Assembly (NCBI GenBank): GCA_965197675.1 | Contig: OZ240221.1 | Span: 1,922,001 to 1,986,000, forward strand | Reading direction: 5' to 3' | DNA length: 64,000 nucleotides | Source of the DNA: G965197675 sp965197675 | GTDB lineage: Bacteria > Chloroflexota > Dehalococcoidia > Plut-88900 | Part shown: positions 44,601-54,145 of the stretch, piece after piece | How the letters are laid out: every line of letters begins with the position of its first letter | Position numbering within the stretch: the first letter of the stretch is position 1 | The notes under the pieces: model-generated | Databases searched by the model: none | What the model was told of the DNA's origin: nothing | Seen by the model: only the letters and a program-made list of their open reading frames with translations | Translations under genes and position numbers: made by a program

Positions 44601-45518
44601 TCAGGCAGGCAGACATGACAATGTGGGAGTTAGCTCTTTGATCCTCTTTTCGGCGAGGCGCACGTAGCTTTCGTTGATTTCGTAGCCTATGTAGTTGCGG
44701 TTGGTCTTCAGGGCGGTGAGGCAGGTGGTGCCGCTGCCCAGGAAGGGGTCTAGCACCACCTCTCCTTCGAAGGTATACAGCTGTATCAATCGATAAGGCA
44801 GGTCCACGGGGAAGGGGGCGGGGTGTCCCACCCTCCGGGCTGCCTCTGCAGGAAAGCTCCAGACGCTCTTGGTGAACTCCAGAAACTCATCCCTGGTTAT
44901 GGTGCTGTTTCTGGGTTCAGGGGGCTTTCTTTGGAAACTCTGCTTGCAAAATATGAGAATGTACTCGTGGGTGTCCCTGAGGGTGGGGTTGGACGCAGAC
45001 TGCCAGCTGCCCCACGCAGTGGATGCACTGGAGCTGGCCCCCTTGTCCCAGATGATCTCGCCCCGCATGAGAAAACCTATTTCCAGAGCATCTTCTATGA
45101 CGTGGGCATGGAGTGGAACGTAGGGCTTCCTGCCCAGATTGGCCAGGTTGACACAGGCCCTGCCTCCTGGCACCAGAACTCTGTAGACCTCAGCCAGCAC
45201 GGTGGACAAGAGGGTCCTGTAGTCCGGCAGGGAGAGGTCCTGGTCATATTCCTTGCCTACGTTGTAGGGCGGTGAGGTAACCATCAGGTGGACGCTGTTA
45301 TCAGGCAACTCATGCATCTCTTGGCTGCTCTTGCACAAAATTCTGTCTAAAAGAGAGGGGTCAATGGGATTCTCCATGTGCTCGACGCGCCTGCCTGAAC
45401 AGACGGGTTTCTGGCCCGTCAAGCCTTCGTAGAGCTTGCTTCTGTAGAACTGTGAGGAGTCGTGGCCTATTCTGCCAGGCGCTCCGAAGGCGCTGGTCTT
45501 GGTGGATTTTCTCTTCAT
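44601..45518 (-). CDS. Beta-class site-specific DNA methyltransferase (solitary)
   Basis: A 305-residue DNA amino-methyltransferase. The catalytic motif TSPPY is at residues 81-85 and the SAM-binding motif DPFLGSGTT lies near the C-terminus. This motif-IV-before-motif-I order defines the beta class, which modifies N4-cytosine or N6-adenine; the S in TSPPY favours N4-cytosine. The N-terminus (FGAPGRIGHDSSQFY) matches a widespread group of such enzymes. Its start overlaps the lysS stop by 4 bp. No restriction endonuclease is adjacent, so it may be an orphan methylase. Confidence 0.88.
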   Translation of the reverse strand: MKRKSTKTSAFGAPGRIGHDSSQFYRSKLYEGLTGQKPVCSGRRVEHMENPIDPSLLDRILCKSSQEMHELPDNSVHLMVTSPPYNVGKEYDQDLSLPDYRTLLSTVLAEVYRVLVPGGRACVNLANLGRKPYVPLHAHVIEDALEIGFLMRGEIIWDKGASSSASTAWGSWQSASNPTLRDTHEYILIFCKQSFQRKPPEPRNSTITRDEFLEFTKSVWSFPAEAARRVGHPAPFPVDLPYRLIQLYTFEGEVVLDPFLGSGTTCLTALKTNRNYIGYEINESYVRLAEKRIKELTPTLSCLPA

Positions 45519-47014
45519 GGGGTGGATTTATCGAGGGTGCGGAGTTGGGGGAACAGAATGACTTCTCTTATGGACTGCTGATTGGTGAAGAGCATGACCA
45601 AGCGGTCTACACCCATGCCCAACCCACCGGTAGGGGGCATGCCGTGCTCGATGGCCAGGAGGAAGTCTTCATCCAGCCGGTCCACGTCTTCATCGCCGTA
45701 CTCCGATCGCTGCCGCTCCTGTTCCTCCAATCGCTGCCGCTGGTCTATAGGGTCGTTGAGCTCAGTGAAGGCGTTGGCTATCTCCATGCCTCCAGCGTAT
45801 CCCTCGAAGCGCTCGACGAATCGAGGGTCATCCGGCTTCTTCTTGGCAAGAGGGGACATCTCCACTGGATACTCCATGAGGAAAGTGGGCTGAATGAGGG
45901 TCGGCTCCACGAATTGAGACAGCAGCTTGTCATACAGCTGGGATGGGCTCAGACCGGCTGCACCAACGCCCAAAGAGGAGACCTCCCGACGAAGAACTTC
46001 CAGGTCTTCGTATCTCGCGTCGGCTATGTCGATCCGACTCTTCTCGAGAAGCGCATCACGCAGGGTAATCCGACGCCAGGGCGGTGTGAAGTCGATGGTG
46101 TGCTGTCCGTAGGTGACTTGGTAAGTACTCAACACTTGCTGGGCCATGGAGGCCATCATCTCCTCTACCATATTCATAACGTCGTGGTAGTCGGCGTAGG
46201 CTTCGTAGCTTTCCATGGTCGTGAATTCGGGGTTGTGCTTGGTGGAGACGCCCTCGTTGCGAAAGACTCGCCCGATCTCGTAGACCTTGTCCATACCACC
46301 GACGACCAATCTCTTGAGGTGAAGCTCGGTGGCGATGCGAAGATAAAGCTCCCTATTCAGGGCGTGATGTTGGGTGGAGAAGGGGCGAGCCATGGCGCCC
46401 GCTGCGATGGGAAGGAGCATGGAGGTCTCGACCTCGACGAAGCCACGAGAGTCCAAGAATCGACGCATTGCTGAGACCATCCGGCTGCGGATAGTGAAGA
46501 TTCGTCTCGCCTCTTCGTTGGCTATGAGGTCGATGTATCTGTGTCGGTACCTCTTCTCTACGTCGGTGAGGCCGTGCCACTTCTCTGGCAGCGGCCTCAG
46601 AGATTTAGCCAGCATCATTAAACTTTCGGCTCGGACGGTAACCTCCCCGGCGCGGGTCTTGAAGAGGGGCCCTTTGACGCCAAGGCTATCGCCCACATCC
46701 AGCTCTTTGAGAGTGGACAGATGCTGGGGGGAGAGGCCCTTAGTTGCGGCGTAGATCTGGATCTTGCCGGTACTGTCTCGAAGGTCGGCGAAGGTTACTT
46801 TCCCCATTGGGCGCATTCCGACAACTCGCCCGGCTAGGGATACCTTCCTGATTGGAGTCTTGCCGGCCTCTTCGTTCCGCTTGAAAAGAGAAACCGCCTT
46901 TTCGATGGTGTGGGTTCGGCGGTAACGCGGGGGGTAGGGGTCAATTCCCTGTGCACGCAGTCTATCGACTTTGTTGAGACGTTGCCGATAGATATCTTCT
47001 CCTCTTTCGGCCAT
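45515..47014 (-). CDS. lysS: Lysyl-tRNA synthetase, class II
   Basis: A 499-residue LysRS with an N-terminal OB-fold anticodon domain (VSLAGRVVGMRPMGK...) and class-II core. Motif 2 is FRNEGVSTKHNPEFT and motif 3 is GLGMGVDRLVMLFTN. It follows greA by 40 bp and is coupled to the downstream methyltransferase by a 4-bp overlap, giving a greA-lysS-methyltransferase operon. Confidence 0.97.
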   Translation of the reverse strand: MAERGEDIYRQRLNKVDRLRAQGIDPYPPRYRRTHTIEKAVSLFKRNEEAGKTPIRKVSLAGRVVGMRPMGKVTFADLRDSTGKIQIYAATKGLSPQHLSTLKELDVGDSLGVKGPLFKTRAGEVTVRAESLMMLAKSLRPLPEKWHGLTDVEKRYRHRYIDLIANEEARRIFTIRSRMVSAMRRFLDSRGFVEVETSMLLPIAAGAMARPFSTQHHALNRELYLRIATELHLKRLVVGGMDKVYEIGRVFRNEGVSTKHNPEFTTMESYEAYADYHDVMNMVEEMMASMAQQVLSTYQVTYGQHTIDFTPPWRRITLRDALLEKSRIDIADARYEDLEVLRREVSSLGVGAAGLSPSQLYDKLLSQFVEPTLIQPTFLMEYPVEMSPLAKKKPDDPRFVERFEGYAGGMEIANAFTELNDPIDQRQRLEEQERQRSEYGDEDVDRLDEDFLLAIEHGMPPTGGLGMGVDRLVMLFTNQQSIREVILFPQLRTLDKSTP

Positions 47015-47054
47015 GGGAATTATTTCTAAGTAGACCCGCGATGAGTAGGTTTGG

Positions 47055-47525
47055 TCACTTGATATCTATTATAGACAGCTTGAGGAGGCCGCCGGGGACT
47101 TCCACCTCTACTGAGTCGCGCACCTTTTTCCCCAGCAAGGCCATGGCTACGGGGCTTTCGTTGGAGATCCTTCCAGCTTTTGGGTCGGCTTCGGCAACAC
47201 CTACTATGGTGTATTGCACTAAATCGCCGGTTTTCTCTTGCACCGTAACACACGAACCTACCTCCACCTTGCCGGAGGTGGTCTTTTCGTCTGGAATGAT
47301 GGAGGCATTGCCTATCATGTTCTCCAGGGTGAGAATGCGGCCTTCCACAAAGGCTTGTTCGTTTTTCGCGTCATCGTACTCGGCGTTGTTGACTGTGCCT
47401 CCAAGCTCCTTGGCTCTGAGGATCCGGTCAGCACCCTCCTGACGCCTGACCGTTCGAAGGTGTTCCAACTCTTCCTTCAAGTGGGCCAGGCCATCGCTAG
47501 TGAAATAGAACTGCTTCTGAGGCAT
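47055..47525 (-). CDS. greA: Transcription elongation factor GreA
   Basis: A 156-residue GreA of normal length. The N-terminal coiled coil (to about residue 75) has the tip segment NAEYDDAKNEQAF with the acidic residues that enter the RNA polymerase secondary channel. The C-terminal FKBP-like domain ends in EVPGGLLKLSI. It rescues backtracked polymerase. It is first in the greA-lysS run. Confidence 0.96.
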   Translation of the reverse strand: MPQKQFYFTSDGLAHLKEELEHLRTVRRQEGADRILRAKELGGTVNNAEYDDAKNEQAFVEGRILTLENMIGNASIIPDEKTTSGKVEVGSCVTVQEKTGDLVQYTIVGVAEADPKAGRISNESPVAMALLGKKVRDSVEVEVPGGLLKLSIIDIK

Positions 47526-47639
47526 GATGACATAGGATGGAAATAAAGAAAATAGCCCCTTACATAAGGAGCTTAAAATCCTGCCTAATTATAAAGAGTT
47601 ACTATAGTAAAGTAAAGGTGGTTGTGCTAGATTCTTCGC

Positions 47640-48180
47640 CTCACCTCTTCCCTGGATTTCCGCTCATGTCCTTCGACAAGCTCAGGATGAGCGGGGGTCT
47701 CCTCTCTCTTGGATTCCCGTGTCAAGACACGGGAATGATGGGTGGGGTAGGGAGAAGGGACTGCCCCCTCTTCCTGATGGGCTTGTCTCAGAAAGGCGAA
47801 CGTCTTTTATCCCACCCTCCCGCCCTGGTAGGTTGTTAGAAGTCGAGGGGGCACCCCTCGAGCACCCCGCCAGAGGGAACCATCCCTCTGGACCCTCTCC
47901 GCTGGGGATTCTTGGACAAGCCTCTCTTGGATTCCCGTGCTTGGCACGGGAATGACGGGAAAGAAGGTTGGGGTACCCTTCCCTTCGACTATGCTCAGGG
48001 TAAACTTTAAGCTAAGGGTGAGTGGAGACACCTCAACCTGTCCCGGTAGGTTTTTGTATGTGGGGGCACATCTCCCAACCCCCCCTGCCAGAGGGAGGTA
48101 TGTCCCTGCCTGCGCCTCGTTCGGCGCGCTTGTCTGTCCGCAGGCAGGCCTCTGGACACCCTCTGAATGAGATCGGACGT
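47640..48180 (+). repeat. Dispersed multi-hairpin repeats, compound locus
   Basis: Fills most of the 750-bp divergent greA-rsmD spacer. Modules in order: CTTCGACAAGCTCAGGATGAG; palindrome at 47713-47736; GTCTCAGAAAGGCGAACG; GTAGGTTGTTAG; CCAGAGGGAACCATCCCTCTGG; GGGGATTCTTGGACAAGCC; palindrome at 47931-47953; CTTCGACTATGCTCAGGGTAAAC; GGTAGGTTTTTGTATGTGGG; GCCAGAGGGA. Promoters for the flanking genes must lie in or beside it. Confidence 0.85.
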
Positions 48181-48277
48181 GATGCAATATAATCTGCTGC
48201 GGTTGCCACTGGAGTAAAACCTGCTTAGAATGGTTGTGCCGAGTTGATGACCACGCTGGCAGAAGTGAATCTTGACT

Positions 48278-48832
48278 ATGAGAGTAATTTCAGGCACAGG
48301 CAAAGGGCGAAAGCTGAGGTACCCTCGCGGGTCAACGTTAAGGCCCAGCTCTGGAAAGGTGCGCAGCGCGATTTTCTCGATGCTGGGGTCGGCGGGGGCC
48401 GACATGGGTAAAGTTTTGGATCTCTATGCCGGCACCGGCTCTTTCGGAATCGAGGCTTTGAGCAGGGGGGCGGGATGGGTAGACTTTGTGGAGAAGGACC
48501 ATCGCCACTGTTCGGCCATCAGGTCCAACCTGGGCCTGATAGAGATGGAGGATGCAGCACAAGTTTATCGTCAGTCGGTGGAGAGTGCTTTGGAATCGTT
48601 GCAGGATGCTTATGGAGTGGTTTTCCTTGACCCTCCGTATTCCGAGGAGGGCCTCGATTGCGTTATGGAGAAACTGACCAACTCGCCTGCGACAGGAGAA
48701 GGGACGATCGTAGTCGTGGAACACTCAAGACGCCGAGCGTTGACAGACTCCTATGGTAAGTTCGGTTTGGTGAAGACCCGCCGCTATGGTGAAACAATGG
48801 TCTCCATGTATCAGCAGGAGGTGATCTCTTGA
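48278..48832 (+). CDS. rsmD: 16S rRNA (guanine966-N2)-methyltransferase
   Basis: A 184-residue RsmD from ATG 48278; an in-frame TTG two codons earlier is possible. The N-terminal MRVISGTGKGRKL is typical. The SAM-binding motif is LDLYAGTGSFGIEALSRGA, and the catalytic DPPY is in VFLDPPYSEEG. It methylates G966 of 16S rRNA. Its stop overlaps the coaD TTG start (TTGA), a frequent rsmD-coaD arrangement. Confidence 0.95.
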   Translation: MRVISGTGKGRKLRYPRGSTLRPSSGKVRSAIFSMLGSAGADMGKVLDLYAGTGSFGIEALSRGAGWVDFVEKDHRHCSAIRSNLGLIEMEDAAQVYRQSVESALESLQDAYGVVFLDPPYSEEGLDCVMEKLTNSPATGEGTIVVVEHSRRRALTDSYGKFGLVKTRRYGETMVSMYQQEVIS

Positions 48833-49314
48833 CTATAGCCCTCTATCCGGGGAGCTTCGACCCCGTAACCTATGGACACTTGGATATAGCCAAGAGGGCC
48901 GCGACTCTGTTTGAGGGGTTGGCGATTGGGGTGTACGCTACTCCTGACAAACGCTTGCTTTTCAACACTGAGGAGCGTGTAGGCTTGCTGGTAGAAGCCA
49001 CCAAGGACATCTCCAACATCAAAGTATTGACCTACACAGGGCTGACTGTGGACTGCGCGCGTCAACTGGGTGCACAGGTGATGATACGGGGGCTGAGGAT
49101 GAACTCTGACTTCGAGCGAGAGTTTGAAATGGCCCTGATGAACAAGAAGCTGGGTCCGGACATCGAGCTAGTTACGCTAATGAGCAGTCTGGAACACCAG
49201 TTTCTGAGCGCGTCTCTACTCAAGGAGGTGGTGAAGCTGGGGGGTGATCCGAACGCGTTCGTTCCACCTCACGTAGGGGTAGCCCTCACAGATAAGCTGC
49301 TGGGCTCCCAGTAG
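48829..49314 (+). CDS. coaD: Phosphopantetheine adenylyltransferase
   Basis: A 161-residue CoaD starting with TTG, preceded by AGGAGGTGATC and overlapping the rsmD stop. YPGSFDPVTYGHLDI holds the T/HxGH-type nucleotide motif, and SLEHQFLSASLLKEV is the C-terminal substrate-binding motif. It catalyses the penultimate step of CoA synthesis. Confidence 0.97.
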   Translation: MTIALYPGSFDPVTYGHLDIAKRAATLFEGLAIGVYATPDKRLLFNTEERVGLLVEATKDISNIKVLTYTGLTVDCARQLGAQVMIRGLRMNSDFEREFEMALMNKKLGPDIELVTLMSSLEHQFLSASLLKEVVKLGGDPNAFVPPHVGVALTDKLLGSQ

Positions 49315-49329
49315 CTTTCAGCTTCAATC

Positions 49330-49830
49330 AGTCCTCCTCTTAGATTCCCCTCCCAGATAGGCAAATAAACCTCGTTGGCGCCCGAGTGAAGGGGCTGGTA
49401 TCGCTATTGGAAGGGCTTGGCGGTCACCAGGGAGGTATGACTATTGGAGCAAGGGGCGGTCTTTCCCACCCGCCCGCCCCGGAAAGTGGCTGTGGGGGCA
49501 CATTCCCCAGTCAAGCTGAGGACAGGCCCTCTGCCAGAGGTTGGTTTCCTCTGGACTCCCTCTGCTGGGGATTCTTGGACAAGCCTCTCTTGGATTCCCG
49601 TGTCAAGCACGGGAATGACGTGAAAGAAGGGGGCACGGAATGATGGGAAAGAGGGGAGCAGGGGAATGACGACATAGGAGGTGAGGGTGCCCTTCCCTTC
49701 GACTACGCTTAGGGTAAACTTTAAGCTAAGGGTGAGCGGAGACACCTCAACCCTGCCCGGTAGGTTTTTGTATGTGGGGCACATTCCTTCGAGAGACTCA
49801 GGACAGGCCCCCTGGCAGAGGGGCATCACC
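49330..49830 (+). repeat. Dispersed multi-hairpin repeats, compound locus
   Basis: Modules: CAGATAGGCAAATAAACCTCG with CTCGTTGGCGCC; CCCACCCGCCCGCCCC; GTGGGGGCACATTCCCCAG; GGGGATTCTTGGACAAGCC; palindrome at 49594-49616; CTTCGACTACGCTTAGGGTAAAC; GAGCGGAGACACCTCAACCC; GGTAGGTTTTTGTATGTGGG. It lies between coaD and polA. Protein-like frames here derive from the repeat. Confidence 0.85.
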
Positions 49831-49971
49831 CCTTTGCCAGCTCCTATTGGCAACAAGGCGTCCTTCGTGGGGGGAGGGATGTGTCTACATGAGTGGCAGG
49901 GGTGAAGCCTCCAAGCCACAGGCTGCCCCTTCACCAACCCAGGTGGAGAATCCAGTCCCTAGATGCTAATT

Positions 49972-49998
49972 TTGCTGCGAGTGCGGTGATGTTATAAT
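49972..49998 (+). promoter_or_regulatory. Candidate polA promoter
   Basis: A perfect TATAAT at 49993-49998 is preceded by TTGCTG at 49972-49977 (15-bp spacing, short). It lies about 45 bp upstream of the first good polA start codon. Confidence 0.4.
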
Positions 49999-50043
49999 CA
50001 CTTGGGAGGATTTTCTCTTCAAACTCTGTTCCTGATATTTCAC

Positions 50044-52779
50044 ATGCCTGCCTCGGAAAAAGCTCCGATGTTGGATCAAAGGCCACTCCTGATGCTGATG
50101 GATGGTCATGCTTTAGTCCATCGCGCCTTCCATGCACTTCCTCCGCTAACCATAAACAGGACAGGAGAGCCAATAGGCGCCGTTTACGGCTTTGCCAGTG
50201 CTCTAATAAAGGTTCTGGAGGAATTGAAACCCACCCACTGCGCGATTGCCTTCGATAGGCCGACACCTACCTTCCGACATCTCCAATTCGAGGATTACAA
50301 GGCTCAACGTGCTGCTACCCCTGACGAGCTCCGAGTCCAGTTCAAGAGGATACGCGAGCTGGTGGAGGCCTTTGGGATACCGGCCTTCGAAATGGATGGC
50401 TATGAAGCCGACGACGTCCTGGGAACTTTGTCTCGCCTGGCTACGGAGCAGGGAATCGACACCATCATTCTGACCGGTGACACGGATGAAGTACAGTTGG
50501 TATCACCCATGGTCAAGGCGCTGCTACCCCGCGGTATGTTCAGCGATACTATCCTGTACGACGAGGCGAGGGTGAAGGAGCGCTATGGTGTGACGCCATC
50601 TCAGATAGCCGATTTCAAGGGGCTCAAGGGCGACCCTTCAGATAATATCCCGGGCGTTCCCAGGATCGGCGAAAAGACGGCATCGAAACTGCTTCAACAG
50701 TTCGGCACTGTGGACAACATGTACGCTCATATCGAAGAGGTGACGCCACCCAAGACCAGGGATATCCTGAAAGAGTATGAAGACCAGGCTCGACAATCCG
50801 TGGATTTGGCAAGGATAGTGACCGACGTGCCACTAGAGCTCAACCTACAGCACTGTGAGAGGTCCGCTTACGATAGAGATAAGGTGGTCGCGCTGTTTCG
50901 GGAGCTGGAGTTCTCCAGCCTGTTGGAGCGTCTTTCCAAGGATACGGACGGGGGAGCGATACCGACGGCCGCCGCAGACGAGGTGGAGTTGGAGTACGTT
51001 ACGGTTACCTCTGAAGCCGAGTTGGATGAATTGATCAAGGAGATAAGGAAGGTCGGAACCCTGGCCTTCGACACGGAGACGACCAGCCTCAATGCCATGG
51101 AGGCGCAACTGGTTGGGGTTTCCCTTTCGACTACTCCCGGCAAAGCCTACTATATACCTGTGGGACATCGTGAAGGTGATCAGCTTCCCTTTGATATGGT
51201 GATGAACAAGCTCAGCCCCATATTCACCGATGAAGGAGTTCGGAAGATAGGCCATAATGCCAATTACGATATGATGATACTGGAAAACTGTGATGTTCCA
51301 GTCCATGGTCTGGCCAACGACAGCATGTTGGCAGCCTTCCTTGCGGGTGAGAAAGCGTTGGGTCTCAAACCCTTGTCCTTTGAGAGATTGGGCGTAGAGA
51401 TGACGCCTATCAGCGCGTTGATAGGCACCGGCTCCAAGCAGATAACCATGGACAAGGTGGTGATAGGTGATGCGGCTCCATATGCATGTGCCGATGCGGA
51501 CATGACGCTGAGGCTCTCTCAACTTCTGGAAGGGGAGGTAAAGGGGCAGGGTCTCTGGAACCTCTTGACGGATATCGAGATGCCCCTTGTGCCCGTCCTG
51601 GTGAGAATGCAGAGGAATGGGGTAGCCGTGGACGTGGAGCTGCTGCGGAAGATGTCCTCTGAACTGAGCGAGAGAATGGGTGAGCTAGAGACCAGAATAC
51701 ATGGTTATGCTGGTCACGGATTCAACATCAACTCCTCTCAGCAGCTTGGTGACGTGCTGTTCAAGGAGCTTAAGCTGCCCAGCGCCAAACGTACCAAGAG
51801 TGGGTATTCCACTGATGCCTCAGTGCTGGAGGGGTTGGTAGACGTGCATCCCATAGCCCAGAGCGTTCTGGACTACCGACAGATCACCAAGCTGAAGTCG
51901 ACCTATCTCGACGCCCTGCCGAACATGGTCAACTCCAAGACTGGTCGAATACACACCTCCTTCAACCAGACAGGCTCTGTGACGGGGAGGGTTTCCAGCA
52001 ATGATCCCAACCTGCAAAACATTCCTGTACGGAGTGAGCTGGGAGGTCAAGTGAGAACCGCCTTCATTGCCGAAGGCACTCCAGATTGCCTACTTCTGGC
52101 CGCTGACTATTCTCAGGTTGATTTGCGGGTCTTGGCCCACATCTCCGAAGACGAAAACTTGGTGCAGGCCTTCCAGAAGGGGGAAGACATTCACGCATCT
52201 ACTGCGTCGCAAGTGTATGGCGTGAGTATAGACAACGTAGACGCAGAAATGCGTCGTATTGCGAAGGTAATCAACTTCGGCATCGTGTACGGAATCAGCG
52301 GATTCGGACTTTCGGCTCGTACCAGTCTATCTCAAGAAGAGGCCAACAGGTTTATATCGGGTTACTTCGAGAAGTATCCTAGGGTCAAAGAGTACATGGA
52401 CAACACTAAACGCCAAGCCAAGGACAAGGGATACGTGGAGACAGTCCTGGGGCGTCGCCGATATCTGCCAGAGATCAAGGCGTCCAATCATCAGGTGCGC
52501 GCGGCGGCTGAAAGAATGGCCATCAATATGCCTGTTCAGGGGACTTCGGCGGAGGTGATCAAGCTGGCGATGATTCAGATGCAGGAGCGGATGGACAAGG
52601 AATCGATGCGCACCAAGATGATCCTCCAAGTTCACGATGAGCTAATCTTCGAGGTTCCTAAGGAGGAGCTTGAGGACTTGGCCTCTCTGACCCAAGAGGT
52701 AATGCCTCACGCTTTGGAGTTGAATATCCCTCTAAAAGTAGACATAAAGACGGGTTTCAACTGGGGCGAGATGGAGTAA
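50044..52779 (+). CDS. polA: DNA polymerase I
   Basis: A protein of about 911 residues from ATG 50044; ATG 50068 is equally plausible, and neither has a strong RBS. Three domains are present. The first is a 5'-3' FEN exonuclease (LMLMDGHALVHRAFH; MDGYEADDVLGT; LKGDPSDNIPGV). The second is a 3'-5' exonuclease with DxE (FDTETTSLN), GHNANYDM and YACADAD, so proofreading looks intact. The third is the polymerase with motif A ADYSQVDLRVLAH, motif B RRIAKVINFGIVYG and motif C QVHDELIFE. It functions in repair and Okazaki-fragment maturation. mutM starts 3 bp after its stop codon. Confidence 0.96.
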   Translation: MPASEKAPMLDQRPLLMLMDGHALVHRAFHALPPLTINRTGEPIGAVYGFASALIKVLEELKPTHCAIAFDRPTPTFRHLQFEDYKAQRAATPDELRVQFKRIRELVEAFGIPAFEMDGYEADDVLGTLSRLATEQGIDTIILTGDTDEVQLVSPMVKALLPRGMFSDTILYDEARVKERYGVTPSQIADFKGLKGDPSDNIPGVPRIGEKTASKLLQQFGTVDNMYAHIEEVTPPKTRDILKEYEDQARQSVDLARIVTDVPLELNLQHCERSAYDRDKVVALFRELEFSSLLERLSKDTDGGAIPTAAADEVELEYVTVTSEAELDELIKEIRKVGTLAFDTETTSLNAMEAQLVGVSLSTTPGKAYYIPVGHREGDQLPFDMVMNKLSPIFTDEGVRKIGHNANYDMMILENCDVPVHGLANDSMLAAFLAGEKALGLKPLSFERLGVEMTPISALIGTGSKQITMDKVVIGDAAPYACADADMTLRLSQLLEGEVKGQGLWNLLTDIEMPLVPVLVRMQRNGVAVDVELLRKMSSELSERMGELETRIHGYAGHGFNINSSQQLGDVLFKELKLPSAKRTKSGYSTDASVLEGLVDVHPIAQSVLDYRQITKLKSTYLDALPNMVNSKTGRIHTSFNQTGSVTGRVSSNDPNLQNIPVRSELGGQVRTAFIAEGTPDCLLLAADYSQVDLRVLAHISEDENLVQAFQKGEDIHASTASQVYGVSIDNVDAEMRRIAKVINFGIVYGISGFGLSARTSLSQEEANRFISGYFEKYPRVKEYMDNTKRQAKDKGYVETVLGRRRYLPEIKASNHQVRAAAERMAINMPVQGTSAEVIKLAMIQMQERMDKESMRTKMILQVHDELIFEVPKEELEDLASLTQEVMPHALELNIPLKVDIKTGFNWGEME

Positions 52780-52782
52780 CCT

Positions 52783-53592
52783 GTGCCTGAACTGCCGGAC
52801 GTCGAGGTCATCAGGTTGAATATCCAGCCCGACATAGTCGGGCGAATTTTTACCCACGTCGCCCTGAATTGGCCCGGATCTGTACGAAGTCCCTCCCCGG
52901 GTGAGTTTCAAGAGGCATTGCTCGGCTCCAAAGTCGCTGATCTCAGGCGAAGAGCCAAGTACTTTCTGTTCGAATTGAATACGGGAGAAAGCCTGATTGT
53001 TCATCTTGGCATGACCGGCTCTTTGAGATTGACGCCCGCACGGGAGGACATGCACCGATTCACCCAGACTGTTTTCGAGCTGGACGACGGGAGACATCTC
53101 CGGTTCGTAGACCCGAGAAAGCTGGGGAGGATGTGGTTGGTGGAGGATGTGAACACAGTAATCGGAGGCTTGGGGCCAGAACCATTGGAACCGCCCTTCA
53201 CCCCTCTGGTTCTTTCGGGGATTCTGAAGAACAGGACAGCATCGATCAAGGCTTTGCTGTGCGATCAGGGTTTAATCGCAGGCATTGGCAACATCTACGC
53301 CGACGAGATCCTCTTCGATGCCAAGGTTTATCCTCTGAAGACGGGCAACCAGCTATCTGAAGGTGAGATTGGGGCCTTGCATTCGTCTATCCAGAAGATA
53401 CTCAGTGAAGCCATCGACAATCTGAAGGACATGCTGCCTGAAGACGCTACACCCACGGAAGAGGCGGGCATGGAGGTGATCCGCGTTCCCAGAAACAATG
53501 GTCAAGCTTGCTCTGTATGCTCCTCCCCTATTCAGAGGACAGTGGTCAGAGGGAGGGGGACCTATTTCTGCTCCAATTGTCAGCCTCTCTGA
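52783..53592 (+). CDS. mutM: Formamidopyrimidine-DNA glycosylase
   Basis: A 269-residue Fpg with a GTG start. The catalytic N-terminus MPELPDVE gives Pro2/Glu3. A beta-turn lysine lies in RRAKYFLF, and the zinc finger C-x2-C-x16-C-x2-C spans CSVCSSP to CSNC at the C-terminus. GIGNIYADEILF is the helix-two-turn-helix. It excises oxidised purines and cuts the abasic site. It follows polA by 3 bp, forming a repair pair. Confidence 0.97.
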   Translation: MPELPDVEVIRLNIQPDIVGRIFTHVALNWPGSVRSPSPGEFQEALLGSKVADLRRRAKYFLFELNTGESLIVHLGMTGSLRLTPAREDMHRFTQTVFELDDGRHLRFVDPRKLGRMWLVEDVNTVIGGLGPEPLEPPFTPLVLSGILKNRTASIKALLCDQGLIAGIGNIYADEILFDAKVYPLKTGNQLSEGEIGALHSSIQKILSEAIDNLKDMLPEDATPTEEAGMEVIRVPRNNGQACSVCSSPIQRTVVRGRGTYFCSNCQPL

Positions 53593-53609
53593 TCCCTGGA
53601 TTCTCCACC

Positions 53610-54130
53610 CAAAAACGTAAGAAGACCTCGTTGGCGCCTGCCTGCTACAGGCAGGGCTGCTGTAAAGCGGGCTATGATGGTTCTTGCACAAGAGAAGCTA
53701 TCATCAATGAGGTGAACATGTTATCAAGCAAGGACTGCTGCCATTCCAGTACCTTGAGTCTGTCTCAGAAAGGCAAACACCTTAGTCCCACCCGTCCGCC
53801 GCTGTAGGTTTTTGTATGTGGGGGCACCATCCCCCAGTCGAGCTGAGGACAGGCCCCCAGGCCCTCTGCTGGGGATTCTTGGGCAAGCCTCTCATGGATT
53901 CCCGTGTCAAGCACGGGAATGACGGTATAGAGGGCTGGGGTACCCTTCGACAGGCTAAGGGTGAGCGGAGACACCTCAACCCTGCCCTGTAGGTTTTTGT
54001 ATGTGGGGGCACATCCCCCAGTCGAGCTGAGGACAGGCCCCCAGGCCCTCTGCCAGAGGGAGGTGTGTCTGCTGCTGGCAGGCCTCTGGACTCCCTCGGT
54101 GAAGGATTCCTGGACAGGGTAGTTTTGGTG
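53610..54130 (+). repeat. Dispersed multi-hairpin repeats, compound locus
   Basis: Modules: AGACCTCGTTGGCGCC; GTCTCAGAAAGGCAAACACC; TAGGTTTTTGTATGTGGGGG twice (about 53806 and 53992); CCCCCAGTCGAGCTGAGGAC twice; palindrome at 53898-53920; CTTCGACAGGCTAAGGGTGAG; GCCAGAGGGAGG. It fills the mutM-VOC spacer. Confidence 0.85.
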
Positions 54131-54145
54131 GAAGATTTGAGAATA

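Noticed and set aside
47807..48187. Frames with HTKTYxGRVG and HVIPVLDTGI-like peptides (also at 49404-49937, 53765-54224 and 57802-58065)
   Set aside because: They are translations of the dispersed repeats. The same peptides recur because the DNA recurs.
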